Assembly (NCBI GenBank): GCA_029256185.1 | Contig: JAQSYI010000028.1 | Span: 1 to 64,000 of the forward strand | Direction: 5' to 3' | Origin: Paenibacillaceae bacterium | GTDB taxonomy: Bacteria > Bacillota > Bacilli > Paenibacillales > NBRC-103111 | Length of the DNA stretch: 64,000 bases | Part shown: positions 52,321 to 61,498 of the stretch, in pieces | How positions within the stretch are numbered: the stretch's first letter is position 1 | Layout: each line of letters opens with the position of its first letter | The notes under the pieces: generated by a model | Told to the model about the DNA's origin: nothing | Databases searched by the model: none | What the model saw: the letters and a program-made list of their open reading frames with translations, nothing else | Made by a program: the position numbers and the translations under genes

Positions 52321-53562
52321 TCAATCCTGTCTGCCCCCAAGCACCTCGTTGACCCACAGCGTAGCCAGATTGGCTGCGCCGCGGAAGCCTACCAAGGGAG
52401 ATTCGTACGGGTTCAGACGCCATTTCACGTCGGGGTTGGCAATTTGCAGTTCTCCATTGCGCCCGGCCCACTCCAGCGCCTCGCCGCTGGCCATGAGCAG
52501 ACCTTTCTTCTGCTCTGCCACACATTGTGTCCACTGATCTTCCGCCAAGCAGGGCAATTCCTCCTCCGCCATCTCCGGACTGTCGCACCAGCATGCTCCT
52601 TTGGGGAACGACAGCTCCCCGCAGCCGAAGGATACGATTCCCTTCACCACATCCGCATGTCCCCCTGCCGACAGATGCATCTCATCCCGGCGGGTCTGGA
52701 CCGCATGCTGGAATACTCCCGCAGCCGGAGCCGTCAGCCGTCTGATCTCGGCAGCTTGCCCGTCCGCAAAGCTGCGGTCAAGCGGAACATGAAGCAATTC
52801 TGCCACCCGGTCCAGCCAAGCGCGGGTGCCCCGGATGCCGTAGGGACGCGCAGACAGATAAGGCGTGCCGAACCGTTCCTCCAGATGCATGGCAGCGGGC
52901 ACTCCTTCCTGGCGGAGCACCAGATTGATATGAGCGCCCCCCATCTGCTGCAGTTGCCCTACTGTTGTATCCGAGGTCATGATGCACAGAGGCTTCATGC
53001 CGAAGGCGCCTTCCATCAGCCGGAGAATTTCTCCCGCATCGGCATGAAACCGGAACAGGTCCGCGCAGGAGCCGATTATATTGAAGGTTGGCACTTCAGT
53101 GGGCGGGGCATCCACAGGCAAGGAACGGGCCAGAGTCAGCAGCGCTTCCTGTACGCCCCGGTGCTGTCCCATGTTGAAGCCGCCGCATCCGAAGGGCAAC
53201 AAAAGTGTATCCGGATAATCCGGCTGAAGCTCCTCGCAGATTGCGGGCAGGTCCGTACCGATCATCTCCGGGACGGAGGACGGCAGCACGAAGATAACGG
53301 GAGGGTTATCGCGTGTGACGATATCGGCAACTGCCCGGGCAAACCGCTCCGTCCCCCCCAGAGAAATATCCGCTTCGTCAATATGGGTGGAATACAGCTT
53401 GCAGCTGCCCTGATGTACCCCCACCCGGTTCAAGGCTGAGTGCGCATAGAGCATATGGCCCATACAGCCAAATTCCAGCAAAACGGCCTGACGAATGGGA
53501 GCAAGTGTCCATAGGGTTCCCATGCGCCCGGATGGAGCGGGTCTGAATCTGTGCAGTCCCAT
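52321..53562 (-). CDS. Nitrogenase-like component 1 subunit (NifK/NifN-like)
   Basis: A 413-residue member of the nitrogenase component 1 oxidoreductase family. Two cluster-ligand cysteines are in place, C33 in EFGCMGH and C54 in QGSCKLY. The third position is serine (VLPSSVPEMIG) where component 1 proteins usually have cysteine. The ribosome site GGGAGG spans the stop codon of the preceding gene, so the two are coupled. With its partner it should form a heterotetramer that takes electrons from the NifH-like protein. The substrate is unknown, and no cofactor assembly genes are nearby. Confidence 0.75.
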   Translation of the reverse strand: MGLHRFRPAPSGRMGTLWTLAPIRQAVLLEFGCMGHMLYAHSALNRVGVHQGSCKLYSTHIDEADISLGGTERFARAVADIVTRDNPPVIFVLPSSVPEMIGTDLPAICEELQPDYPDTLLLPFGCGGFNMGQHRGVQEALLTLARSLPVDAPPTEVPTFNIIGSCADLFRFHADAGEILRLMEGAFGMKPLCIMTSDTTVGQLQQMGGAHINLVLRQEGVPAAMHLEERFGTPYLSARPYGIRGTRAWLDRVAELLHVPLDRSFADGQAAEIRRLTAPAAGVFQHAVQTRRDEMHLSAGGHADVVKGIVSFGCGELSFPKGACWCDSPEMAEEELPCLAEDQWTQCVAEQKKGLLMASGEALEWAGRNGELQIANPDVKWRLNPYESPLVGFRGAANLATLWVNEVLGGRQD

Positions 53563-53564
53563 GG

Positions 53565-54854
53565 CTATTTTCCTCCCTTCATGGATGCGGCAGGCTGTTC
53601 CAGCGCCAGATAGATCCGCTTAAGCAAGCTCGCCGTCCGTTCGAATCCCATGGTGCCCCCCAGATCCATCAGCCGGGGCACGGAGGCAATCCCGCCTCCC
53701 GGGGATAACATCCCCCCGAGACATAAATCCGGTGCCAGTTCCTCCAGCATAGGCAGGTCCGCCTCCTTGTTCACCATATGGCATACCCAAGGATTATGAC
53801 CCAGGGAGGTCAGCCGCTTGGCCCATTGCCTGTCATTCGGATAAAATTCATCCAGTTGCACCAGCAGCGGCTCCATTCCGGCTTCGGCCAGATATACCGC
53901 CAGCGGCAAGGCCATGGCTGCGCCCGTATTTACCGAGACATACCGTATGCCCCGAAGCCTGACGGCAGCCTGCTCCTGCAGCAGATCAGCCTCTTCACGC
54001 TGCGCACGGAAGGCATTCTCCCACGATAATCCGAGAAGAGCCGCTATTTCCTCATAGGCTCTGCTGATCTCCTCCGTATGGTACAGCTCGTGCAGGCTGA
54101 ACCTGGGAATGCCAAACTCCTGCTCCATATGCAAGGCCAACGGGTCGGCATAGGGGGAAACCACAAGATTCAGCCGCGCATCCGGCGCTTCCAGGAAATC
54201 ATCCAGGGATGAGCCCGCCCCCAGGAACCGAAGGCTATAACCGGCCTCCTGCAAAGCGCCGAGTATCCAAGGGAGGGGTTGGTGATTCCATAGTTGTCCG
54301 CCGGGGGAACGGCCCAACACATTAATGCAATCATCCCTGGTTGCCGCGGGCTCCATCAGCCCGCCAAGCGCCTTCAGAGTTTTCCAATAACCGGACGGAT
54401 AGCTGCTGCACTTGAAATGTCCCAGTTGGACATAGCACAAGCGGGCAGACAAGTCTCCCTGAATCTCATGAATGACTCCCTCCATATCCTCGCCGATGAG
54501 CTCCGGGACACAGGTGACAAGAATCAGAACCGCTTTGGCTCCGGCCTGGTCCATCTTGCGCAGCGCCTGGATCAGCCCTTCCCGGCAGCCGAATACCACC
54601 TCGTGGGCATCGAGCACATACATCCAATGCAGTTCTCCTTGCCTGCCTTCGGCTTGGGGAATGACAAACCTGCTGTAAGTTGCGCATTCCGGAGTGCCTA
54701 CCACCAGAGTAGACAATCCCTCCACCTCGCCTCCCAGCGCCAGAGCGGTATGCATGGGACAGTGGCTGCCGGGGAAAGCAGCCGGGCTCAACAGCTTAAT
54801 CCCCGTGTTGGATTTCACTGTGCTTAACCGCTTCAGGTGGTTCCATTCTGTCAC
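53565..54854 (-). CDS. Nitrogenase-like component 1 subunit (NifD/NifE-like)
   Basis: Starts with GTG overlapping the stop codon of the NifH-like gene (GTGA). The 429-residue protein keeps three component 1 cysteines, C32 (SHCPMHTAL), C57 (TPECATYS) and C115 ([11 protein letters not shown]), able to hold a P-cluster-like [4Fe-4S]. It is shorter than true NifD. Together with the next gene it forms a two-subunit nitrogenase-like enzyme of unassigned group, not obviously chlorophyllide or cfbD type. Confidence 0.78.
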   Translation of the reverse strand: MTEWNHLKRLSTVKSNTGIKLLSPAAFPGSHCPMHTALALGGEVEGLSTLVVGTPECATYSRFVIPQAEGRQGELHWMYVLDAHEVVFGCREGLIQALRKMDQAGAKAVLILVTCVPELIGEDMEGVIHEIQGDLSARLCYVQLGHFKCSSYPSGYWKTLKALGGLMEPAATRDDCINVLGRSPGGQLWNHQPLPWILGALQEAGYSLRFLGAGSSLDDFLEAPDARLNLVVSPYADPLALHMEQEFGIPRFSLHELYHTEEISRAYEEIAALLGLSWENAFRAQREEADLLQEQAAVRLRGIRYVSVNTGAAMALPLAVYLAEAGMEPLLVQLDEFYPNDRQWAKRLTSLGHNPWVCHMVNKEADLPMLEELAPDLCLGGMLSPGGGIASVPRLMDLGGTMGFERTASLLKRIYLALEQPAASMKGGK

Positions 54855-55615
54855 TTCCCCTCACCTCCGTCTGCACCTTCCAGCAAGAGCAGCGCCAGCG
54901 ACTTGTAATGCTCCGTCATGGAAGAAGCGGGAAAAGCCTCCACCACCGTCTTCCCCATGGCCTCAGCTTGCTGCACTGCCGGGTCCCGGGGCAGATGATA
55001 GATAACCGCCGTTTCAATCTCGCCGGCAGCACGGGACACCAGTTCCTCCTCGCCTTCAATATTCTTGGCGTTAAAGATCAGTCCCCGCAGCATAGCGTAC
55101 CCGCGCTTGCCGAAGCCCTTAACCGCATGGGCGATATTGGTTGCCGCATACAGGGACATCATCTCGCCCGAAGTCACAATGTATACCTCATCGGCATAAC
55201 CGCCTCTGATGGGCATGGCGAATCCGCCGCAGACCACGTCACCCAACACATCATAGAGCACCACATCCGGCTGGAAAGCCTCATAAGCGTCCAATTCCTC
55301 CAGCTTCTCGAAGGCGGTAATAATCCCCCTGCCTGCACAGCCTACTCCGGGAATCGGCCCTCCTGATTCCACACACAGCACTCCGCCTGCGCCTTTTACG
55401 ACCAGATCGTCAAGCTCCGCGTCCCCTTTCTTTCTCAAAGTGTCCAGCACGGTGGGAATAGGCACGCCGCCTGTCAGATTTCTGGTGGAATCGGCCTTAG
55501 GATCGCATCCGATCTGCAGGACGGTCAATCCCATGGAGGCCATAGCCGCAGCTACATTGGACACCGTAGTTGATTTCCCGATACCGCCCTTGCCGTATAT
55601 AGCGATTTTTTCCAT
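54851..55615 (-). CDS. NifH/BchL-like ATPase electron donor
   Basis: The ATG at 55615 follows AGGTG and gives 254 residues, shorter than NifH. Walker A is GKGGIGKST at residues 8-16, the switch I aspartate is in GCDPKADST, and the [4Fe-4S] cysteines are C93 (VGCAGRG) and C129 (VVCGGFA). The dimer would deliver electrons to the component 1 subunits with ATP hydrolysis. It is the first gene of a three-gene operon behind a long leader. Confidence 0.88.
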   Translation of the reverse strand: MEKIAIYGKGGIGKSTTVSNVAAAMASMGLTVLQIGCDPKADSTRNLTGGVPIPTVLDTLRKKGDAELDDLVVKGAGGVLCVESGGPIPGVGCAGRGIITAFEKLEELDAYEAFQPDVVLYDVLGDVVCGGFAMPIRGGYADEVYIVTSGEMMSLYAATNIAHAVKGFGKRGYAMLRGLIFNAKNIEGEEELVSRAAGEIETAVIYHLPRDPAVQQAEAMGKTVVEAFPASSMTEHYKSLALLLLEGADGGEGK

Positions 55616-55686
55616 CGATGAACACCTGCTCTCGCGAATTTGCCTTTCGAAGTAAATGCCGGATACTGTTGGAGGAGCCCCCGGAT

Positions 55687-55709
55687 AAAAAGGCATAATA
55701 ACGCCTTTT
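55687..55709 (-). terminator. Terminator-like hairpin within the nitrogenase-like leader
   Basis: On the minus strand AAAAGGC (from 55709) pairs with GCCTTTTT (ending 55687) around an 8-base loop and ends in T residues. It lies 72 bp before the NifH-like start and downstream of the apparent promoter, so it could act as an attenuator. Confidence 0.5.
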
Positions 55710-55917
55710 CACAGAAAACAGGATCAAGCTCCAGCTATGGAACAGCCGGAGCCTGGTCGCAATCAATTATCATCCAATCTGTCAGCCAACAGGATTATCC
55801 AACCTGTCAACGCTACTGAAGCGAGTTTGGCAGGTCCTCCATCGGGTTATTTCAACAGACCCGCTGGAATCTGCTCCGAAGCCAGCTTGATTGCGAGCGG
55901 ACTTCACGCATTCTATC

Positions 55918-55936
55918 ACTATTGATTATCATTCTC
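55918..55936 (-). promoter_or_regulatory. Fur-box-like site and promoter of the nitrogenase-like operon
   Basis: The minus-strand sequence GAGAATGATAATCAATAGT matches the 19-bp Fur consensus at 15 positions. An extended -10 element TGCTATACT lies about 15-25 bp upstream on the same strand, so the site would cover the transcription start. Repression by iron is therefore likely. The region from 55616 to 56063 holds no other gene. Confidence 0.6.
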
Positions 55937-56063
55937 ATCATATGAAGAAAAGTATAGCAGACTAATCCGTCCAGAGGAATGGACACAATTCGACAATTAA
56001 TGGACATTTGCCGCTGAGGCCTTGTATGCCCAGATTTTTCTGCCGGATAGCAGTGGTATTTTC

Positions 56064-56879
56064 TTATGATCTGTTTCTGAATTGCTTCCGGTATTCCGTC
56101 GGGGAGAGACCCGTCTGCTTCTTGAAGTATCTGCTGAAATAGAAGCTGTCCGCATAACCTACCGCCTCGGCGATCACAGCGACAGAGCTGTCGCAGGTGC
56201 GCAGCAATTCCTTGGAGCGCCGGATGCGGCATTCCCCCAGGTAGAAACCCGGGCTCATCCCCGTCTGTTTCTCGAATAAATAGGCGAACCGTCTTCTGTT
56301 AAACCCGAATTGCATGGCGAGCTGAGCGACGGATAAGGGCTCCGCAAAGTGAATGCGCATATACTCTGCCGCTTTCACCATCGCCTCCGTGGAACCGTCC
56401 TGAAGCTGTCTTTGGGCCGACAGGATCAATTCCTCCATCAGAATGGCGAAGATGGTCTTGGACCTGAGTGCAGCCAGTCCTCCCGGGATATTACAGGTCT
56501 GCAGCTGCTGCTCTACCAACTCCGTCAACCGGGCATTCAAGCCTGTATGTATGGGAAAATACTTATCATAAAGAGAAGCGCCGGCAATCTCCTCCTGGGG
56601 AATCCGGTAGTGAATAACAGCATAACGCCACATATCCCCGCCGATTACCTCTCTGTCCAGAGGCATATCAGGGCCTGCGTGAATAACCATACCAGGTTCT
56701 ATAGTATAAGAGACACCGTTCGAGACGAAGCGTGCGCATCCCGCAAGAGGGAACACCAGTCCGCAGACTGCCGGGCTTGTGCGGTGTCCAATTCCTTTGG
56801 TTCCTGGAGGAAACGATCGGGTATAGGCATCCGAGAAGGATACCGTCCCCCCGGCATAATAATCTACAATTTGATTCAT
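56064..56879 (-). CDS. AraC-family regulator upstream of the nitrogenase-like operon
   Basis: The ATG at 56879 has GGAG upstream; an in-frame TTG at 56891 is also served by GGGAGGAC. The protein of about 271 residues has an N-terminal cupin-like sensor (residues 15-100) and a C-terminal AraC double helix-turn-helix (LSVAQLAMQFGFNRRRFAYLFEKQ, VAVIAEAVGYADSFYFSRYFKKQTGL). It lies upstream of, and in the same direction as, the nitrogenase-like operon and is a candidate second regulator of it. Confidence 0.87.
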   Translation of the reverse strand: MNQIVDYYAGGTVSFSDAYTRSFPPGTKGIGHRTSPAVCGLVFPLAGCARFVSNGVSYTIEPGMVIHAGPDMPLDREVIGGDMWRYAVIHYRIPQEEIAGASLYDKYFPIHTGLNARLTELVEQQLQTCNIPGGLAALRSKTIFAILMEELILSAQRQLQDGSTEAMVKAAEYMRIHFAEPLSVAQLAMQFGFNRRRFAYLFEKQTGMSPGFYLGECRIRRSKELLRTCDSSVAVIAEAVGYADSFYFSRYFKKQTGLSPTEYRKQFRNRS

Positions 56880-56957
56880 GCTGATCTCCAATGCCTGTCC
56901 TCCCTGGGTGCTCTTACCCGCAATGATAGATTATATTCTATCATATTTCATCCCCCG

Positions 56958-57015
56958 CCAACACGAATAAACCCCCGCCAGCCTTCAGTAAAGGCAACGG
57001 GGATTTATTCGTTGG
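56958..57015. other. Long hairpin upstream of the AraC gene
   Basis: CCAACACGAATAAACCCCCG (56958-56977) pairs with CGGGGATTTATTCGTTGG (56998-57015) apart from two small bulges. No T tract follows on either strand, so it may be a bidirectional weak terminator or a palindromic repeat. Confidence 0.5.
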
Positions 57016-57104
57016 TTATGCTGTTCAACTCAATCATTTCCTCCAGAAACAATCCATATCCACGACATGATGATTGTTATTCAATTTCAGATGTTCTTGC
57101 TGCT

Positions 57105-57140
57105 CCATTAAGGAGTGATGATCCATTAAGGAGTGATGAT
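57105..57140 (+). repeat. 18-bp tandem duplication
   Basis: CCATTAAGGAGTGATGAT is repeated exactly twice, at 57105-57122 and 57123-57140, followed by CCAT. The unit contains AAGGAG but no frame after it looks coding. Confidence 0.8.
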
Positions 57141-57702
57141 CCATGCCCTGCATATGGGGGTGAGTTCCCGCGTACACTTATGTTCACGAGCGGCGTTTTC
57201 ACGGGCGCTGCTCTTATGTGAGCATAGCAGACTTGTACGCTTCGCTTACCGTTTTCAACGGAATCACGCTCCTTCTTCGCAGGTATACCTGCATAGAAAT
57301 GGCATCCTTTGTTCATGGTTTGGGGTCCCGCATACCCACGGTCTGCCAAAAGACGTTGTCACATCCGCCCTTTTATCCTGCAGCCGATCCCGGTATGCTT
57401 CGCTTGCCTAGATCATCGGAATTCTCTCCTCTCTCAAGTGAATAACCTCATCTTAAAAGGGGTGGAGCGCCTCACCTTCGTCCCCGGTCTATTAACCGGT
57501 TCCTTTGGTGATGACTACATTATAACTTATATTAAGTAATTATTAAACTCTCATAATATCCTATATTAACCTATTAGGCGCAATCTGCTCCCGTTAGCTT
57601 CCGTTATCCGCCTCTGTCTAATAAGTTCTCGCGATTCTTGGATATTTTATCCGGGAGGAATTTGTTGACATGAGTCGGGGAATGCCCCTCCCCCGAATAG
57701 CA

Positions 57703-57731
57703 GGAGGACGTGCCTGAACAGCACGCCCTCC
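57703..57731 (-). terminator. Hairpin downstream of the SagB-type gene
   Basis: On the minus strand GGAGGGCGTGC pairs with GCACGTCCTCC (one G-T wobble) around a 7-base loop, 36 bp after the stop codon. There is no T tract. Confidence 0.5.
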
Positions 57732-57766
57732 CCCCGCCATATTCTTTTCTCCGGCTGAAAAAGCTT

Positions 57767-58540
57767 CTAAATCACACCAACCGGCGCGGCGTAGACCACA
57801 AACTCCTCTTCTCCATCCAACTGCAGCAGCTCATCCACCGTCTTCTGCTCGAAAGCGGCGATGGCGCAGGTCCCGCAGCCGATGGCATGGCTGCTGAGAT
57901 ACAGATTCTGCATCACATGACCCGCATCCAGCAGCATCACCCGGTGGGAGCGGATGGAATACCGCCACTCGCTCCGGTACGGCACCACGCTGTAAAAGAA
58001 GATAACCGGCGCTTTGGCCGCCCACTTCTGGTCACAGAGGCTCTTCGCCACCGCCTCCTCCAGATCCTCGGCAGCCGAGATGAACTCCAGCGCATTTTCG
58101 AGCGGCAGATAATGATAGATTCCCGGCGCCAGCCCCTCAATATGACGGACAGCCAGGTAGGTCTCGAAGGGATGTCTGGCCCCGGCGGACGGAACGGGGC
58201 GCAGCGTAGCGTAACGGCTGCCCCGGATACCCTTCACTCCCTGCGTGCTCCACAACAGGAAGGCCAGTTGGGCAAGCGTCAGCGGCTCATCCTTATAAAC
58301 CCGGCTGCTCTTCCGCTCCTGAAGCAGAGTAAGGTAATCCGGCTCCTTTATTACGCCTGCATATTCATCCGGCAGCCTGATCAGCTCCTGCCCCGCAGCA
58401 GGCTTGGACAACGGAGGCTGCTCCAGGCCCTTCTCCTGATCCGACTGAAAATCCTCCTCACCCCAACCGCTCTTCATGAACAAACGGTTGGTGGCAATGT
58501 CTTCTTGTAGAGACTGTTCATTCCTGTTTCCCATCGTCAT
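57767..58540 (-). CDS. SagB/ThcOx-type nitroreductase-fold oxidoreductase
   Basis: The ATG at 58540 has AGGAGG eight bases upstream; several earlier in-frame starts precede it. The 257-residue protein shows SagB-family blocks: RKSSRVYKDEPLTLAQLAFLLWSTQGV, RPVPSAGARHPFETYL, IYHYLPLENALE and GCGTCAIAAFEQ. These proteins use FMN to oxidise azoline rings in ribosomal peptides, but stand-alone members also exist. No precursor peptide or cyclodehydratase gene is nearby, so the role here is unknown. Confidence 0.85.
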   Translation of the reverse strand: MTMGNRNEQSLQEDIATNRLFMKSGWGEEDFQSDQEKGLEQPPLSKPAAGQELIRLPDEYAGVIKEPDYLTLLQERKSSRVYKDEPLTLAQLAFLLWSTQGVKGIRGSRYATLRPVPSAGARHPFETYLAVRHIEGLAPGIYHYLPLENALEFISAAEDLEEAVAKSLCDQKWAAKAPVIFFYSVVPYRSEWRYSIRSHRVMLLDAGHVMQNLYLSSHAIGCGTCAIAAFEQKTVDELLQLDGEEEFVVYAAPVGVI

Positions 58541-58624
58541 CCAAGCATCCTCCTGCTCCATCGGTGTAATCATGCACATACAGGCCATTATACATAAAAT
58601 GGAGAAGAGACGCTATCACAGACG

Positions 58625-61159
58625 CTATGGGAGAGTTTGTTCAGCCCGCGTTCTACAGCACAGCTCAATATCACCGCCTGAATCATAATAATGCCGAACG
58701 CCATTCGGCAGTTCAATACGCAACGGGATTCCCGCCGGTCCCCTGACCGTTAGCTTGAAGATGTCCCTGTCCACCCGCCATTCCACATGCAGCGGGCCGC
58801 GGGGCGTATTCACGGTGCCTCTGGCCCAATCCAGCGGTCCAGGCTTGGGAGCTACTGCTATCTTGCTGTAACCGGGAGCGAGAGGCGTCACTCCCAATAT
58901 TTCCGATGGAAATTCATATAGCGGTATGGAGCCCCAGCCGTGACAATCGCTCCGCTCTTGAACGGCATCCTCCGCCCAAGTGGTCAGCTTCTTATCCAGC
59001 ATCCCATACCATTGTTCCCATAGTTCAAAGGAACAGCTATACCTTCCAGAAAGCGACAATGCGCGAAAAAGAAAGAAGGACATAGAATAGGACACACTGA
59101 CCAGCCCCTTCTGCTTAAGCGACCTCTCCATAAGCTGTCCCGCCGCCTCCCCCTCCTGCACCCCCGACAATACCGCCCATAACTGCGCATGCTCGCTGTA
59201 TAGCTCAGACTTCGGCCCATCCCGGTACAGCTGGCGCTCCTCCGACCAACACAGTTGCTCCACGCACCGGCTTGCAAGCTCTGCACGCTCCCTGTACTCC
59301 TCCGCCACAGCCGGGCGGCCTGACCAAACGGAGAGCTCCGCAGCGAGCTTAAGCCCAGCGATATAGAGCAGGCTGTGCACAGTCAGCGGGCCAAAAGCAG
59401 CCGCCTCCGGTACGCCCGCATCCCAGCCTTGCGCCCAATCCATATAATTCCAGTATTCACTAGGCATCGTCCCTACCAAACCCTCAGGTGTTATTCGGTT
59501 GTGAAACCATTGCAACACCCCATCCATTGTCTCCCGGCATTCCAGCACAAGCGCCTCATCTCCGGTGTACAGGTAATAACAGTGCAGCATCATAATCCAA
59601 TATAAGGAAAATACCGGAATGATTTGAGGTTTAATGCAGGGATAACGGGATTGCAGCAATCCGGAAGGCAAGCGGGAGTGATGAAAATGGCGGATTGCCT
59701 TCCTCCCCAGCCGCGCGTCTCCGTCTATCGTCAGGTGGAACAGCATTTGCAAGAAAGTGTCCATCGCATATTGCAGTTGCTCGTAATAAGGGCAATCCTC
59801 GTAGGTTTCATGCATACACTGCTTTAGTGTATGGATACTGACCGGCCAAAGCGCCTCCAGTCGGGGAGACGAACAGGCAAATTGCGTCCGGATGCTGAGA
59901 GGATAGCCCGTCTCCCGGTAATGGAACCGCTGAAGCAGCAGAGGTTCATTCCCTGTTCTGATCTCCAGCTGCACGTAACGAAAAGTACGGAACCAGAACG
60001 GCTCATAGGCCTCCACTTCAGCACTGGACTGATCGATGGGACAACTTCCTGAGGCAATGTAGCGGTCAGAGTCTCCCCGAAGCAGCCTGCCGTCTCCGCA
60101 ATCGTCGCGGATTCCCTTGTGGCGGCCTGCCGAAGCATCCGCGTCTTCATAGCACTCCGCACACAGCACGCGCAGCTCGGCCTCCTTGCCCCCCTGCCAT
60201 TCTGCCCGCAGATAGCCCGTGGTCAAGACAGTAGCATCCAACTCCACTAACAGACGTCCATGAGGCGGGATGAGCAGTCCGGAGGCAGCTGACGGCACTG
60301 ATTCCCCAAGGATAGCCGTCTGGGGCATGAGCTCTGCTGCGCTGTTCCCGTCCGCTTCCCCCGAAGCATCCACACGGAATGACTCCGTATCGCTCCCAGC
60401 CAAATGCCGCACTTGATCACCCTGGGCAAAAAAACACTCGGTCTCCCTCCTGGAGACGCCAACCACATCTGACAGGCGTTTAATACCTGCAAATTCCCGC
60501 TGCTCCTCGGTCATATGCGGAATCGGCCGTGGTGCAAGCCGCCATGGTGACAGAACGCCGTACTTGCTGTGCGTATCCATAAATGGAACCGCCGGTTGCC
60601 ATTCCCGGTCTTCGAAATTCCTGCCTTGCCAGCCGTGGGGAAATTGTCTGCCGTCCACCTGCTCCATTCCGCCAAGCCAATTGACGTTAAGTCCGGACTC
60701 ATCGGCCAGCCTATAGGAACAATCCTCCAGCCCAAGCCAACGTTCATCTGAATGAAGCGTCTCCAATATACCTCCGTCTTTGCCCATCAGCTCTCCATCC
60801 AGCAAGAGACCTCCCCAGAGGGAACGGTGAATGGAGACTGGCCCGGCCAAGGGACCCCCAGGAGCATAATGGAGCACCATTACCCCCAAAACATTGATTC
60901 CTGCTTGCAAGTGGCTGCTCACATCCACCGTGTCATAATAATGCTCGTGCTCATCCCCCTTGGCCGGTCCGGACAGCACCTGCTTTCCGTTGACATACAA
61001 GCGGTATCGGCTATCTGCCGTCAATTGCAGCCGTACCGCACAGGAGAGATCGGGCACTAGGAAGGAGCGGCGAAACAAGACCATTTGATTCCTGTACCCG
61101 GAGCGGGGCAGCCCTTCTGTCCAGATCCATTGCCCCCTCCATAATTTTTTGGTTTCCAT
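58625..61159 (-). CDS. GH78-like alpha-L-rhamnosidase
   Basis: The ATG at 61159 follows AGAAGAGGG. The 844-residue protein has no signal peptide. N-terminal beta-sandwich domains (RGQWIWTEGLP, RRSFLVPDL, RYRLYVNGKQVLSGPAKGD) are followed by an (alpha/alpha)6 barrel with CPYYEQLQYAMDTFLQMLF and a C-terminal domain with WGSIPLYEFPSEILGVTPLAPGYSKIAVAP. This is the layout of family 78 rhamnosidases. It should act inside the cell on rhamnose-containing oligosaccharides, fitting the pectin/polysaccharide theme of the neighbouring beta-helix genes. Confidence 0.82.
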   Translation of the reverse strand: METKKLWRGQWIWTEGLPRSGYRNQMVLFRRSFLVPDLSCAVRLQLTADSRYRLYVNGKQVLSGPAKGDEHEHYYDTVDVSSHLQAGINVLGVMVLHYAPGGPLAGPVSIHRSLWGGLLLDGELMGKDGGILETLHSDERWLGLEDCSYRLADESGLNVNWLGGMEQVDGRQFPHGWQGRNFEDREWQPAVPFMDTHSKYGVLSPWRLAPRPIPHMTEEQREFAGIKRLSDVVGVSRRETECFFAQGDQVRHLAGSDTESFRVDASGEADGNSAAELMPQTAILGESVPSAASGLLIPPHGRLLVELDATVLTTGYLRAEWQGGKEAELRVLCAECYEDADASAGRHKGIRDDCGDGRLLRGDSDRYIASGSCPIDQSSAEVEAYEPFWFRTFRYVQLEIRTGNEPLLLQRFHYRETGYPLSIRTQFACSSPRLEALWPVSIHTLKQCMHETYEDCPYYEQLQYAMDTFLQMLFHLTIDGDARLGRKAIRHFHHSRLPSGLLQSRYPCIKPQIIPVFSLYWIMMLHCYYLYTGDEALVLECRETMDGVLQWFHNRITPEGLVGTMPSEYWNYMDWAQGWDAGVPEAAAFGPLTVHSLLYIAGLKLAAELSVWSGRPAVAEEYRERAELASRCVEQLCWSEERQLYRDGPKSELYSEHAQLWAVLSGVQEGEAAGQLMERSLKQKGLVSVSYSMSFFLFRALSLSGRYSCSFELWEQWYGMLDKKLTTWAEDAVQERSDCHGWGSIPLYEFPSEILGVTPLAPGYSKIAVAPKPGPLDWARGTVNTPRGPLHVEWRVDRDIFKLTVRGPAGIPLRIELPNGVRHYYDSGGDIELCCRTRAEQTLP

Positions 61160-61261
61160 AGAAAGCCCTCTTCTTCTCAAATAAATCTGTGACAGCCGCA
61201 GTCAAGTGACCAAGTGGTCCAGACAGCACTTCCTAAGAGTCCGCAGCTGCCTGCCCCAGTA

Positions 61262-61498
61262 TCAACAAACCGTCGGAGCTTCAATCACATCCTGCTTCAC
61301 AACAAGCAAATACTGAACATTGCCAGCCCACCCGTAATCCTGGGTATCCGAGGAGCGAATGGCGAAGCCCTGCCAACCGGAATTCAGATTCATGCTCGCC
61401 TTGAACGTCAGCAGGCCCTCCTTGAACGATTGACCGCGGTATCCTATCGTAGTTCGATTGGCCGACACGGCAAGAGTGCCACCTGCCATAAAGGATAC
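61262..61498 (-). pseudogene. Stranded C-terminal fragment of the beta-helix protein
   Basis: The frame of the upstream gene continues past its TAG for 78 more codons, reading VSFMAGGTLAVSANRTTIGY and on to LLVVKQDVIE, then ends at TGA (61262-61264). The sequence looks like part of a concanavalin-like/DUF1080-type domain that begins before the TAG (LLDTSNWDYAEG). The fragment is also too short to complete such a domain, so its 3' end was probably lost as well. Confidence 0.6.

Larger units (their letters stand above)
56880..57766. other. Long intergenic region without a convincing gene
   Basis: About 890 bp. It contains a long hairpin (56958-57015), an 18-bp tandem duplication (57105-57140) and a strong hairpin after the SagB gene (57703-57731). 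Several frames are open on both strands but none has a ribosome site, a recognisable family or steady codon use. The part from 57150 to 57430 may be a dispersed non-coding repeat or decayed gene. Confidence 0.5.

Noticed and set aside
52321-55615. Operon as a true nitrogenase (nifHDK) or chlorophyllide reductase
   Set aside because: The subunits are too short, one ligand cysteine is missing and no cofactor or pigment genes are nearby.
57077-57411. Overlapping 90-codon frames on both strands
   Set aside because: Neither has a ribosome site, and the minus-strand frame runs through the 18-bp duplication as SLLNGSSLLNG. A dispersed repeat or decayed sequence is more likely.
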